Source: Castellaniella denitrificans
GTDB lineage: Bacteria; Pseudomonadota; Gammaproteobacteria; Burkholderiales; Burkholderiaceae_B
Reading direction: 5' to 3'
Assembly: GCF_027214045.1 (NCBI RefSeq)
Contig: NZ_JAPWHE010000003.1
Span: 170,168 to 234,167, forward strand
Length of the DNA stretch: 64,000 bases
Below are positions 25,234 through 33,195 of the stretch, piece after piece. Made by a program: the position numbers and the translations under genes. The notes under the pieces are model-generated. The model was given only the letters and a program-made list of their open reading frames with translations. It was not told the DNA's origin and made no database searches. Position 1 is the stretch's first letter. Each line of letters starts with the position of its first letter.

Positions 25234-26538
25234 TCAGCGCGCCTGGGCGGGCTGCGCGGTGGCCCGGGGCGGGGCGGCGGGCACGGGCTTGTCCGGCCGG
25301 GGGCGGATCAGCATCGGCGCGAAACGCCACAGATACAGCCCCATGCACAGGATCCAGGCGCAAGCGGCCAGATGCAGCAGGGTCTGGCTGGCGGCCGAGG
25401 GCCACAGCGCGGCCAGCCGGAAGATGGCGGCGGCGATCATCAGCCAGTAGCCGGCCAGCATGTTGCGGTCCAGGGCCAGCGGGCGGCCCAGGTGGCCCAG
25501 CGCCGTGCGGGTCAGCATCCCGATGATGAGGATGCAGAAGCCCGCCATGCCGATCAGGTGGACGTGCGTGGCGCTGCGCGCCAGCATGCCGCGCAGCAGC
25601 GACGGATCGAACAGGCCGCTGACCTGGACGGCCGCGGCCAGCAGGCCGATGCCGATGAAGGCGTAGCCCAGATACAGGATCCACAGCATGGGCTTGCGCA
25701 ACACGGCCAGCGGCCGCCAGGCCAGCAACTGGCCCAGGGCGATCAGACCGGTCAGCGCCAGGCTGAAGGCCATGAGCAGCGGCAGCAAGGCCGGGCCGCC
25801 GTCGGCGGGAGGCGGCACGATCTGCATCAACACCCCGGCCGTCAGGGCCAGGGCGCTGAAGATCATCTGGACTTGGCCGGAGCGGGTCAGCATGGGAATC
25901 TGCAGGCCCTGGACCATGCGCATGGAGAAGAAAGGGATGACGCGTCGGGCGATCAGCAGGGCGATCACGGCCATGCCGATCAGGCCCAGGTCGAAGCGCC
26001 GCATCAGCAGCGTGTAATCGCCGCGCAGGGCCGCCAGCAGGTAGAGGAGGTCGGCCACGCCGAGCGCCAGCATCACCACCGGCAGGCCGTAGTTGCGGCG
26101 GCTGCGGCCTTTGATCATGACGCGCATCAGGCTCGCCGAGGCGGTCAGGAAGAACAGCAGCTCGGCCGCCGTGGCGATCCAGAAGCCCGTCAGCCCGCCC
26201 GCCAGGAAGCCGACGCGGGCGACGAGCCACAACAGGCACAGCAGGCCCAGGGGCCGGCCGGAGAGGGGGTTGAAGCCGGTCCAGGTGGCGCTGGCGGTCA
26301 GCAGGAAGCCGACCGCGATGGTGATGATGAAGCCCCACAGCATTTCATGGGCGTGCCAGTAGACCAGGGGCAGAGGGCCGTTCAGCACCTGGGGGGCGAA
26401 GATCCACAGGGCGATGGAGATCAGCGCCCAGGCCGCGCCGGCCAGGTACAGCGGCCGGAAGCCGAGGGCCAGGAAAGCCGTCATGGACGGCCGTGGGGCG
26501 GCGGCGGCCGGTTCCTCAATATTCAGCAGGCGGGACAT
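25234..26538 (-). CDS. nnrS: NnrS family membrane protein
   Basis: A 434-residue inner-membrane protein with about 12 helices. The NnrS pattern is clear: FRPLYLAGAAWA near residue 31, then YWHAHEMLWGF near 65-75, with histidines thought to bind haem and copper, and HVHLIGMAGFC near 325. NnrS protects against nitrosative stress and is found in NsrR or DNR regulons of denitrifiers. The first codons overlap the end of the haemoglobin gene by 23 bases in another frame, which indicates translational coupling. The last part is a proline/alanine-rich tail. Confidence 0.93.
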   Translation of the reverse strand: MSRLLNIEEPAAAAPRPSMTAFLALGFRPLYLAGAAWALISIALWIFAPQVLNGPLPLVYWHAHEMLWGFIITIAVGFLLTASATWTGFNPLSGRPLGLLCLLWLVARVGFLAGGLTGFWIATAAELLFFLTASASLMRVMIKGRSRRNYGLPVVMLALGVADLLYLLAALRGDYTLLMRRFDLGLIGMAVIALLIARRVIPFFSMRMVQGLQIPMLTRSGQVQMIFSALALTAGVLMQIVPPPADGGPALLPLLMAFSLALTGLIALGQLLAWRPLAVLRKPMLWILYLGYAFIGIGLLAAAVQVSGLFDPSLLRGMLARSATHVHLIGMAGFCILIIGMLTRTALGHLGRPLALDRNMLAGYWLMIAAAIFRLAALWPSAASQTLLHLAACAWILCMGLYLWRFAPMLIRPRPDKPVPAAPPRATAQPAQAR

Positions 26539-26938
26539 GGGTGTCGAACTCCGTCACGGGTTGATCGGGTTGGTGGCTGATCTGGTAGCCATACCACAGG
26601 CTGCGGGCGATGCGGCGGGCGAAATCCTCGGCCTGGGCCGTGAAGGCGGGATTGTCGAATTCATCCAGCGTGTCGCGGAACAGCTCCAGCCAGCGCACGA
26701 ACATCGGGCCTTCCAGGCCCGGCAGGGCGATGTGGCGCGGCATGGGCGTGCCGCTGTAGGTGCCGGTGCGCCGCAACAGCGACGACCAGAAGCGCACCAT
26801 GCGTTCCAGGTGTTCGTCCCAGTCGTCGATGTGGGTGTCGAAGATCGGCCCCAGCACCTGATCCTGGCGGATGCGGCGGTAGAAATGGTGGACGAGGGCC
26901 GTGATTTCGTCCTCTGAGCAGACCGGAGTGTCTTCCAT
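26516..26938 (-). CDS. Group III truncated haemoglobin
   Basis: A 140-residue globin of the 2-on-2 type, group III (Campylobacter Ctb-like). It shows VHHFYRRIRQDQVLGPIF near residues 16-33, an FWSSLL helix, the TYSGTPMPRHI segment and FVRWLELF, which form the haem pocket with the proximal His. There is no signal peptide. It probably detoxifies NO or binds it. It is the first gene of the operon ahead of nnrS and nsrR, and its start is about 25 bases downstream of the predicted transcription start, in which the NsrR-type operator lies. Confidence 0.92.
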   Translation of the reverse strand: MEDTPVCSEDEITALVHHFYRRIRQDQVLGPIFDTHIDDWDEHLERMVRFWSSLLRRTGTYSGTPMPRHIALPGLEGPMFVRWLELFRDTLDEFDNPAFTAQAEDFARRIARSLWYGYQISHQPDQPVTEFDTHVPPAEY

Positions 26939-26960
26939 GCGGCGGCGTGTCTGGATTCCA

Positions 26961-26983
26961 AAGATTCATATTATAGGTATCTT
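26961..26983. promoter_or_regulatory. NsrR-type operator
   Basis: A 23-base inverted repeat (11-1-11) in which 9 of 11 base pairs are symmetrical, with AAGAT and ATCTT at the ends. This is the layout of the NsrR consensus. It covers the -10 of the minus-strand promoter for the haemoglobin-nnrS-nsrR operon, so bound NsrR would block RNA polymerase. It lies about 60 bases before the divergent glycosyltransferase gene, which it might also affect. Confidence 0.82.
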
Positions 26984-26998
26984 AATAAGGAACCGCAA
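26970..26998 (-). promoter_or_regulatory. Promoter of haemoglobin-nnrS-nsrR operon
   Basis: Read on the minus strand, a perfect -10 hexamer TATAAT (26975-26970) lies 17 bases after TTGCGG (26998-26993), a -35 with only its first three bases matching the consensus. The predicted start of transcription is near 26963. The whole -10 is inside the NsrR-type operator. Confidence 0.65.
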
Positions 26999-27115
26999 AA
27001 TTCCGCCTGGCGGGATGGAGCCCGCCAGGCCCGGCGTTCAGTTATGATCGGGGTCTTCATCGGTTTTTCCTCTTTCCGGATCGCGCCCCTCGCGGCGGCG
27101 CTGGCGTTTCCCATC

Positions 27116-28213
27116 ATGCCCGAACCCGTCACCCTTTCCTGCGTCATCCCCTGCTTGAACGAACAGGCCAATCTGGGCGTGCTGCTGCCGGAATTGCTGG
27201 CCATGCTGTCGCGCCAGGATTGCGTGCCGGAGATCATCGTCGTCGACGATGGCAGCACCGACGGCACGCCCGATCTGATGCGCCACTGGACCAGCCTGCA
27301 TCCGGAAATCGTCTACCTGCGGCTGTCCCGCAATTTCGGCAAGGAGGCCGCCTTGACCGCCGGCCTGGAGGCCGCGCGCGGCGACGCCGTGGTCTGTCTG
27401 GACGCCGACATGCAGCACCCGCCCGACATGATTCCCGCGATGTTGTCGCGCTGGCGCGACGGGGTGCACATGGTCTACGCCGTGCGCGCGACGCGCGACG
27501 ACGAAACCTGGTTCAAGCGCGTCGGCACCCGGCTGTTCTACGCCTTGATGCGCACATCCGACGGCATGGGCGTGCCGCCCAACGCCGGGGACTTCCGCCT
27601 GATGGACCGTGCCGTGGTCGACGCCCTGAAGCAGTTGCCGGAACGCGACCGCTTCATGAAGGGGCTGTTCGCCTGGGTCGGCTTCCAGTCCGAGTCCATG
27701 GTCTACACGCCGCCCCAGCGGCTGCACGGCGCCAGCCGCTTCCGGCCGCTGAAACTGCTGCGCTTCGCCGTGGACGGCCTGACGGCTTTCACCACCTGGC
27801 CGCTGCGCCTGCTCAGCCTGCTGGGCGCCTGCCTGTCGCTGCTGGCTTTCCTGTATGGCCTGATCATCATCGTGTCCCACCTGCTCTACGGCGACGCGGT
27901 GCGCGGCTGGGCCACCCTGATCACCGTGATCCTGTTCTTCGCCGGGGTCAATCTGATGTCGCTGGGGGTGGTGGGCGAATACGTCGCGCGCATCTTCACC
28001 GAGGTCAAGGGCCGGCCCGTCTATTTGCTGCGGGAACGTGCGGGCGCGGGCCTGGGCGGTGCGGACCCCGCCCGCGGCCAGGGGGGCGGATCCGCCCCCC
28101 GACCCGGCGTGGATGTCCCGCCGCCGCGCTATGCGAGCGCCGACATGGCCGACGCGGACAAGCCGCCGGCGACCACCGATGACTCTTTTCCGCCGGGAGG
28201 GCGGCAGGCATGA
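27116..28213 (+). CDS. lgmA: GT2 polyprenyl-phosphate sugar transferase, probable LgmA
   Basis: A family 2 glycosyltransferase of about 365 residues with a cytoplasmic catalytic domain (VIPCLNE near 8-14, VVDDGST near 43, DADMQHPP near 102) and two C-terminal helices (about 235-300), like GtrB and ArnC. Such enzymes load a sugar on undecaprenyl phosphate. The neighbouring ArnT-like, GtrA-like and YdjC-like genes match the Bordetella lgm set that adds glucosamine to lipid A phosphates; LgmA would make undecaprenyl-phosphate GlcNAc. This assignment is inferred. The start is uncertain: ATG 27116 fits the fold, and ATG 27044 adds 24 residues. The tail after VYLLRE is glycine/proline-rich and holds a 20-base DNA palindrome at 28081-28100. 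Confidence 0.82.
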   Translation: MPEPVTLSCVIPCLNEQANLGVLLPELLAMLSRQDCVPEIIVVDDGSTDGTPDLMRHWTSLHPEIVYLRLSRNFGKEAALTAGLEAARGDAVVCLDADMQHPPDMIPAMLSRWRDGVHMVYAVRATRDDETWFKRVGTRLFYALMRTSDGMGVPPNAGDFRLMDRAVVDALKQLPERDRFMKGLFAWVGFQSESMVYTPPQRLHGASRFRPLKLLRFAVDGLTAFTTWPLRLLSLLGACLSLLAFLYGLIIIVSHLLYGDAVRGWATLITVILFFAGVNLMSLGVVGEYVARIFTEVKGRPVYLLRERAGAGLGGADPARGQGGGSAPRPGVDVPPPRYASADMADADKPPATTDDSFPPGGRQA

Positions 28214-29856
28214 AATTCCCCGTTTTCGGCACACGGCTCGTGGACGCCGGCGAGTCCGTCTGGCTGCGCTTGCGGACCCGGCGCGCCTGGCCCTGGGTGG
28301 CGCTGTTCACGTTTCTCTGGCTGGCTGCCACGACCTGGATGTACCCGCTGTTGCTGCCCGACGAGGGCCGCTATGTCGGGGTGGCCTGGCACATGCTGGC
28401 TTCGGGGGACTACCTGACACCGCGTCTGGACGGCATGCCCTTCTTCCACAAGCCGCCGCTCTTCTACTGGCTGACGGCGGCGTCGCTGGCGGTGTTCGGC
28501 GACAATGCCTGGGCCGGGCGGCTGTGTTCGGTGCTGGCCGCCACGGCGCTGGTGACGGTGACTTACGTGTTCCTGCGTCGCTACGCCAGCGGCCGCGCCG
28601 CGGGCCGGACGGCCCTGATCCTGGCAGTGCAGCCTTTCCTGTTCGGGGCGGCGCACTACGCCAATCTGGACATGCTGGTGGCCGCCCTGATGAGCATGAC
28701 CGTCATGGCGGGCGCCGACGCGGTGTTCCGCCGCGAGCAGATGCGTCCGGACGCCTGGTCGCTGACGGCCATGTACGTGGCGGCGGCGGCCGGGTTCATG
28801 GCCAAGGGCCTGATCGGCGTCGTGCTGCCGGGCGGAGCGCTGTGCTTCTGGCTGCTGGGCCGGCGCCGGTATCGCGCCATGGGCCGCCTGCTGTGGTGGC
28901 CTGGCATCCTCCTGTTCCTGGCGCTGACCCTGCCCTGGATGGCGGCCATGGAGACGCGCCATCCCGGCTTCTTCGACTATTACATCGTCTATCAGCATTT
29001 CCAGCGCTTCCTGGAGTCGGGCTTCAACAATCCGCACCCCTTCTGGTTCTATGTGCCGGTCGTGCTGGGCCTGACGCTGCCCTGGTCGATCCAGATCTGG
29101 CGATGGTTCCAGCCCAGGGGGCCGCTGCAGACGGCGTTCGTGCCGCCCGCCCATCGTATCGAGCAGGTCGACCGCCGGGTGCTGCGCGGCCTGATGCTGT
29201 CCTGGCTGCTCATGGTGCTGGTGTTCTTCTCGATTCCCACCTCGAAACTGGTCGGCTATGTGATCGCCGTGCTGCCGCCCCTGGCCTGGTTCATCCAGGA
29301 AACTTTCGAGCAGCGCGAGGAATCCACCGCCCCCGGGGCGGTCCGCAGTCTGGTGCGTCACGCCTTGGTGGCGGGCGGCTTGTGCCTGCTGGCCGTGGCG
29401 GCGATGGTACTGTTTCCGCAACGCAGCACCAAAAGCCTGGCCCAGACGTTGGCCGCGTCGGCGGCGCCCGGCGATCGCCTGGCGATGCTTGATCAGTATG
29501 CCTACGACGTGCCGCTGTACGCCGGCTGGGACGGTCCGGTCATCGCCGTCGCGCCCTGGGACGATCCGGATGTCATGCGAGGCGACGACTGGCGCCGCGA
29601 ACTGGCCGACGCCGCCACTTTCACGCCCGACCGGGGCGCCGACAGGCTGTGGACGACACAGCGGCTGCAGACCTATCTGTGCGACCCGGGCCATGCGACG
29701 ACCTGGCTGCTGGCCTGGCTGGACGAGGCCGGTCACTACCCGGCGCTGTCGGGCCGCGAACCCCTGGCGCGGACGTCCAGGATGGGCCTGTGGCGCATTC
29801 CGGCCGCGGAGACCGTCAATGGCTGCGGCGGAACGCCCAGTAGCGCCCCAGAATGA
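28210..29856 (+). CDS. lgmB: ArnT-like glycosyltransferase (GT39/PMT), probable LgmB
   Basis: A 548-residue inner-membrane glycosyltransferase of the ArnT/PMT type, with about a dozen helices in the first 400 residues and a periplasmic C-terminal domain. The catalytic DEGRYVGVAW loop is at about 51-60, followed by the FHKPPLFYWL motif near 78-87 that is shared with ArnT. It would move a sugar from undecaprenyl phosphate to lipid A phosphates at the periplasmic face. Its start overlaps the previous gene by four bases (ATGA), so the two are coupled. Its 3' end overlaps the opposite-strand GtrA-like gene by 41 bases. Confidence 0.88.
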   Translation: MKFPVFGTRLVDAGESVWLRLRTRRAWPWVALFTFLWLAATTWMYPLLLPDEGRYVGVAWHMLASGDYLTPRLDGMPFFHKPPLFYWLTAASLAVFGDNAWAGRLCSVLAATALVTVTYVFLRRYASGRAAGRTALILAVQPFLFGAAHYANLDMLVAALMSMTVMAGADAVFRREQMRPDAWSLTAMYVAAAAGFMAKGLIGVVLPGGALCFWLLGRRRYRAMGRLLWWPGILLFLALTLPWMAAMETRHPGFFDYYIVYQHFQRFLESGFNNPHPFWFYVPVVLGLTLPWSIQIWRWFQPRGPLQTAFVPPAHRIEQVDRRVLRGLMLSWLLMVLVFFSIPTSKLVGYVIAVLPPLAWFIQETFEQREESTAPGAVRSLVRHALVAGGLCLLAVAAMVLFPQRSTKSLAQTLAASAAPGDRLAMLDQYAYDVPLYAGWDGPVIAVAPWDDPDVMRGDDWRRELADAATFTPDRGADRLWTTQRLQTYLCDPGHATTWLLAWLDEAGHYPALSGREPLARTSRMGLWRIPAAETVNGCGGTPSSAPE

Positions 29857-30208
29857 AGGTCATCCCGGCGATACCGATCAACACCAGGGCCAGCAGCACA
29901 TCGTAACGGATTGCCGTCAGGCGCAGCAGGGCGGCGTAGGCGGCCTCGTTGACGGCGAAGCCCAGCGCCGACACCAGAAAGAATCGCGCCGCCGCGCGCC
30001 GCAGTGGCGCGCGATGATGGCGGAAGGTCAGGCGGTAATGGCCCGCGAAGGACACGCCGAACGCCACCAGCCAGCCGAAGACGTTGGCGGCCAGCGGTGC
30101 CAGGCCCCCCAGGGCCACGCAGGCCACGGCGACCGCCCAGTGGGTGGCCGCCGCCGCGCAGCCTACAATGACGAACCAGCCGATCTGGGCAGCGAACTTA
30201 TTGAACAT
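29816..30208 (-). CDS. lgmD: GtrA-family small membrane protein, probable LgmD flippase
   Basis: A 130-residue protein of four hydrophobic helices with the GtrA pattern (FVIVGCAAAATHW near 11-23, ANVFGWLVAFGVSF near 45-58, basic RHHRA loop). GtrA-like proteins are thought to flip undecaprenyl-linked sugars. It is encoded opposite to its likely partners: the 3' end overlaps the ArnT-like gene and the ATG shares the CATG at 30206-30209 with the divergent deacetylase gene. The frame is open upstream, but the residues there are not family-like. The role in lipid A glucosamine transport is inferred from the cluster. Confidence 0.8.
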   Translation of the reverse strand: MFNKFAAQIGWFVIVGCAAAATHWAVAVACVALGGLAPLAANVFGWLVAFGVSFAGHYRLTFRHHRAPLRRAAARFFLVSALGFAVNEAAYAALLRLTAIRYDVLLALVLIGIAGMTFILGRYWAFRRSH

Positions 30209-31031
30209 GGATCCGGATTCACACGCAGCAGGGCATCGATACCGGCGCATTGTATTGTGCGCCGATGATTTCGGGATGAATCCGGCGGTGAATGCCGGCA
30301 TTCTGTCGCTGGCCGGAAGCGGCCGCCTTTCGGCCACCAGTCTGCTGGTCGATGGTCCGGCCGCGCGCCGGGACACGCCTGCGCTGCTGGCGTCCGGGCT
30401 GCAGATCGGCCTGCACCTGAATTTCACCGAATCCTTCGGCCAGCCCGGCCTGTGCCTGCCGCTGGGGCGGCTGATCCGGGCAGCCTGGCTGGGGCGGTTG
30501 CCCGACGACGCGGTGCGCGACGCCGTGCGGCGTCAACTGGCGTTGTTCCAGGACATCACGGGCCGCGAACCCGATTACGTCGATGGCCACCAGCATGTGC
30601 ATCAGTTGCCGGGCATCCGCGACGCGCTGCTCGAATCGCTGCCCGCGCCCTGCGCCGGCCGGCCCTGGATCCGGGATGTCGGGCGGCCCCGCATGGCGGG
30701 CCTGCCGCCGCGCCTGCGCTTCAAGGCGGCGGTCATCGCCGGGCTGGGTGCCGCCGGTCTGAGGCGGCGGGCGGCCGCGCGCGGGCATGCGCTCAACCCC
30801 GGTTTTCTGGGCGTGTATGATTTCAAGGGAGGCGTTCCGGCCTACGAGGGCTGGATGCGCCGCTGGCTGGCGTCGTGCCGCGACGGCGACGTGCTGATGT
30901 GCCATCCCGCGCTCGGCGCGGATGCCACCGACACCCTGTCGGCGCAGCGCCAGGCCGAATACGAAGTGCTGGCGGGCCCGCTGATGGGGCGGCTGCTGGT
31001 GGAACATCACCTGAGGATCGAGACGATATGA
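30207..31031 (+). CDS. lgmC: YdjC/ChbG/HpnK-family deacetylase, probable LgmC
   Basis: A 274-residue carbohydrate deacetylase of the YdjC family. Metal and catalytic residues stand out: ADDFGMN near residue 19-25, GLHLNFTE near 68-75 and DGHQHVHQLPG near 126-136. It probably removes acetate from GlcNAc on undecaprenyl phosphate, as proposed for LgmC. ATG 30207 overlaps the start codon of the divergent gtrA-like gene by two bases. An upstream ATG at 30168 is possible and would lengthen the overlap. No ribosome site is evident at either, so leaderless or weak initiation is possible. Its stop overlaps the next gene by four bases. Confidence 0.82.
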   Translation: MDPDSHAAGHRYRRIVLCADDFGMNPAVNAGILSLAGSGRLSATSLLVDGPAARRDTPALLASGLQIGLHLNFTESFGQPGLCLPLGRLIRAAWLGRLPDDAVRDAVRRQLALFQDITGREPDYVDGHQHVHQLPGIRDALLESLPAPCAGRPWIRDVGRPRMAGLPPRLRFKAAVIAGLGAAGLRRRAAARGHALNPGFLGVYDFKGGVPAYEGWMRRWLASCRDGDVLMCHPALGADATDTLSAQRQAEYEVLAGPLMGRLLVEHHLRIETI

Positions 31032-31390
31032 GCCTGACCTACCAGACCCTGACGCCGGATTTCTCCGTTGCGCCTCAACTGCAGCCCGACGACATGCGGG
31101 CGCTGGCGGACGCGGGGTTCAAGTCCGTCATCATCAACCGCCCGGACGGCGAGGGCGGCCCCGGGCAGCCCCTGTCCGAAGACGTGTTGCGGGCGGCCCG
31201 GGAAGCCGGCCTGCAGGCCCGCTACCAGCCTGTGGTCAGCGGCTCGATCACGGCCGCCGACGTGGCCGAGTTTGCCGGCCTGCTGCGGGACCTGCCCGCG
31301 CCGGTGCTGGCGTTCTGCCGCTCGGGGGCGCGCTGCACGAATCTGTTCCTGGCGGCCCGGGAATATGGTGTAGATCAAACCCAGGGCTGA
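31028..31390 (+). CDS. DUF442/TIGR01244-type phosphatase-rhodanese-like protein
   Basis: A 120-residue protein of the DUF442 (beta-lactamase hydrolase-like, TIGR01244) family. It has the opening YQTLTPDFSVAPQL, a central VIINRPDGEG and a C-terminal loop FCRSGARC at about 97-104 resembling the Cys-x4-Arg active site of tyrosine phosphatases and rhodaneses. Some relatives work in sulfide handling, but the reaction is unknown here. The ATG overlaps the stop of the deacetylase gene, so it is co-translated with it. The link to lipid A may only be positional. Confidence 0.8.
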   Translation: MSLTYQTLTPDFSVAPQLQPDDMRALADAGFKSVIINRPDGEGGPGQPLSEDVLRAAREAGLQARYQPVVSGSITAADVAEFAGLLRDLPAPVLAFCRSGARCTNLFLAAREYGVDQTQG

Positions 31391-31459
31391 TCCGACTGTC
31401 ATTTCGGGGAGCCAGCAGGTATGCTGATGTCTCCCGTTAGCGTTTTGGATGATCCGCGC

Positions 31460-31921
31460 ATGTTCAAGAAAATCCTGATCCCCACGGATGGCTCCAAGCT
31501 TTCCGCCCAGGCGGCCAACAAGGGCGTCTGCTTCGCCCGCACCATCGGTGCCGAAATCGTCGCCTTGCACGTGACCCAGCCGTTCGCCGCCACGGTCGGT
31601 TTCGACGGCATGGCCGCCGCCTATGCCATCACGGACGAAGACTACGACCGCACCGCCGCCGAACAGGCCAAGAAATACCTCCAGGCCGTGCTCGACCGGG
31701 CCGAGACCGCCGGCGTCAAGGCCAAGCCCCTGGCGGTATCCAACTTCAACGTCGCCGATGGCATCGTGCAGGCCGCCCAATCCGAGGGCTGCGACCTCAT
31801 CTTCATCGGCAGCCACGGCCGCAGCGGCCTGTCGCGCCTGCTGCTGGGCAGCGTCACGGTCAAGGTCCTGGGCCTGGCCAAGGTCGCGACCCTGGTCTAT
31901 CGTGTCAAGGAAAACGACTAG
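31460..31921 (+). CDS. Universal stress protein, UspA family
   Basis: A 153-residue cytoplasmic protein with one Usp domain. The ATP-binding type motif is present near the end as GSHGRSGLSRLLLGS (G-2x-G-9x-G-S). MFKKILIPTDGS gives the family N-terminus and picks ATG 31460; the frame is open 39 bases further up without family likeness. It lies just ahead of moaA (12 bases) and may be co-transcribed with it. Usp genes are often induced by oxygen limitation. A half-matching FNR-like site near 31365 was seen but is too weak to annotate. Confidence 0.9.
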   Translation: MFKKILIPTDGSKLSAQAANKGVCFARTIGAEIVALHVTQPFAATVGFDGMAAAYAITDEDYDRTAAEQAKKYLQAVLDRAETAGVKAKPLAVSNFNVADGIVQAAQSEGCDLIFIGSHGRSGLSRLLLGSVTVKVLGLAKVATLVYRVKEND

Positions 31922-31933
31922 GGCCGTTGCCCC

Positions 31934-33019
31934 ATGCCTGGCGTGATCCACCACCGGCCCCACCCGGAGCCCCTGGGCTGCGATGCGGCCCAGGGGCCGG
32001 GCGGGACAGTGCGCGACGCGCTCGGGCGGCCGTTGCGCGACCTCCGGATTTCCGTCACGGATCGCTGCAATTTCCGCTGCACTTACTGCATGCCGCGCGA
32101 ACTGTTCGGGACGGACCACGTCTTTCTGCCTCACAGCGCCCTGCTGACCTTCGAGGAAATCACCCGGGTGGCACGGATCGCCCTGGCAAGCGGGGTGCGC
32201 AAGATCCGCCTGACCGGCGGTGAACCCTTGCTGCGCAAGCAGATCGAGACCCTCGTCGGGCTGCTGGCCGGCCTGCGCACGCCACAAGGCGAACCGCCGG
32301 AATTGACCTTGACTACCAATGGCACGCTCCTGGCCCGCAAGGCACGCGCGCTGGCCGAAGCAGGCCTGAAACGCGTCACGGTCAGCCTCGATGCGCTGGA
32401 CGACGCCCTGTTCGAGCGCATGAGCGACAGCGGGGTCCCGGTCGCCACGATCCTCGACGGCATCGAAGCCGCCGCCGCTGCGGGCTTGTCCCCCGTGAAG
32501 GTCAACATGGTCGTGCGCCGGGGCATGAACGACGGCCAGATCCTGCCGATGGCGCGCCATTTCAGGCACACCGGCCACACGTTGCGTTTCATCGAATACA
32601 TGGATGTCGGCAGCACCAACGGCTGGCGCATGGATGAAGTCGTCACCGGGGCGGAAATCGTGCGGATCGTCGGGGGCGAATTCCCGCTGCGGCCGCTCCA
32701 GGCCCGCTACCAGGGAGAGGTCGCCGCACGCTGGGCCTATGCCGATGGCGCGGGCGAGATCGGTTTGATCACCAGCGTGTCCCAGCCTTTCTGCGGTGAC
32801 TGTACGCGGTTGCGGTTGTCGCCCGAAGGGCGGCTTTTCACCTGCCTGTTCGCCGAGCAGGGCCACGACCTGCGCGCGTTGCTGCGCGGCGGCGCCGACG
32901 ACGCGGCGCTGGGCCGGCGCCTGTCGGGCGTCTGGCAGGCGCGCGACGACCGCTATTCCGAACGGCGCGGCGAGGCGCACCGCGATCACAAGATAGAAAT
33001 GAGCTACATTGGTGGATGA
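31934..33019 (+). CDS. moaA: GTP 3',8-cyclase MoaA
   Basis: Radical-SAM enzyme, 361 residues, that with MoaC turns GTP into cyclic pyranopterin monophosphate in molybdopterin synthesis. The N-terminal 4Fe-4S ligands are C45, C49 and C52 ([11 protein letters not shown]). The C-terminal cluster ligands lie in PFCGDC and in FTCLF near 285-305. The chain ends in the functional Gly-Gly. There is a short N-terminal extension of about 20 residues. The stop at 33017-33019 sits inside the start of the extended mobA frame, just before a tandem repeat. Confidence 0.96.
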   Translation: MPGVIHHRPHPEPLGCDAAQGPGGTVRDALGRPLRDLRISVTDRCNFRCTYCMPRELFGTDHVFLPHSALLTFEEITRVARIALASGVRKIRLTGGEPLLRKQIETLVGLLAGLRTPQGEPPELTLTTNGTLLARKARALAEAGLKRVTVSLDALDDALFERMSDSGVPVATILDGIEAAAAAGLSPVKVNMVVRRGMNDGQILPMARHFRHTGHTLRFIEYMDVGSTNGWRMDEVVTGAEIVRIVGGEFPLRPLQARYQGEVAARWAYADGAGEIGLITSVSQPFCGDCTRLRLSPEGRLFTCLFAEQGHDLRALLRGGADDAALGRRLSGVWQARDDRYSERRGEAHRDHKIEMSYIGG

Positions 33020-33020
33020 G

Positions 33021-33061
33021 ATCGGACACATAAAGGCCCCTGCGGGCCTTTATGTGCCGAT
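33021..33061 (+). other. Long hairpin at the moaA-mobA junction
   Basis: The arms 33021-33039 and 33044-33061 pair over 18 bp with a single bulged A at 33026 and a 4-base CTGC loop. It starts right after the moaA stop and runs into the first repeat copy. The second repeat copy lost the outer left arm and can form only a short inner stem of about six base pairs. With no U-tract it is more likely an mRNA stabiliser, attenuator or mobile-repeat remnant than a full terminator. Confidence 0.7.
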
Positions 33062-33195
33062 CGAATCCGAGCGGCATGCAGGCCGCGAGGTGGGGGGATA
33101 TTCCAATCCAAGACAGGCCCCTGCGGGCCTTTATGTGCCGATCGAATCCGAGCGGCATGCAGGCCGCGAGGTGGGGGGATATTCCAATCCAAGAC
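33034..33195 (+). repeat. Exact 81-bp tandem duplication (two copies)
   Basis: Copy 1 spans 33034-33114 and copy 2 spans 33115-33195. They are identical base for base, and the first seven bases recur as a partial third copy at 33196-33202. The unit is 27 codons long and stays open in the mobA frame, encoding APAGLYVPIE, SERHAGREVG and GYSNPRQ in tandem. Identity without any drift points to a recent duplication. It lies between the moaA stop and the conserved mobA start. Confidence 0.95.

Noticed and set aside
31365-31378. FNR-like site before the universal stress protein
   Set aside because: Only one half (ATCAA) matches; the other half matches at two of five bases and no -10 at suitable distance is clear.
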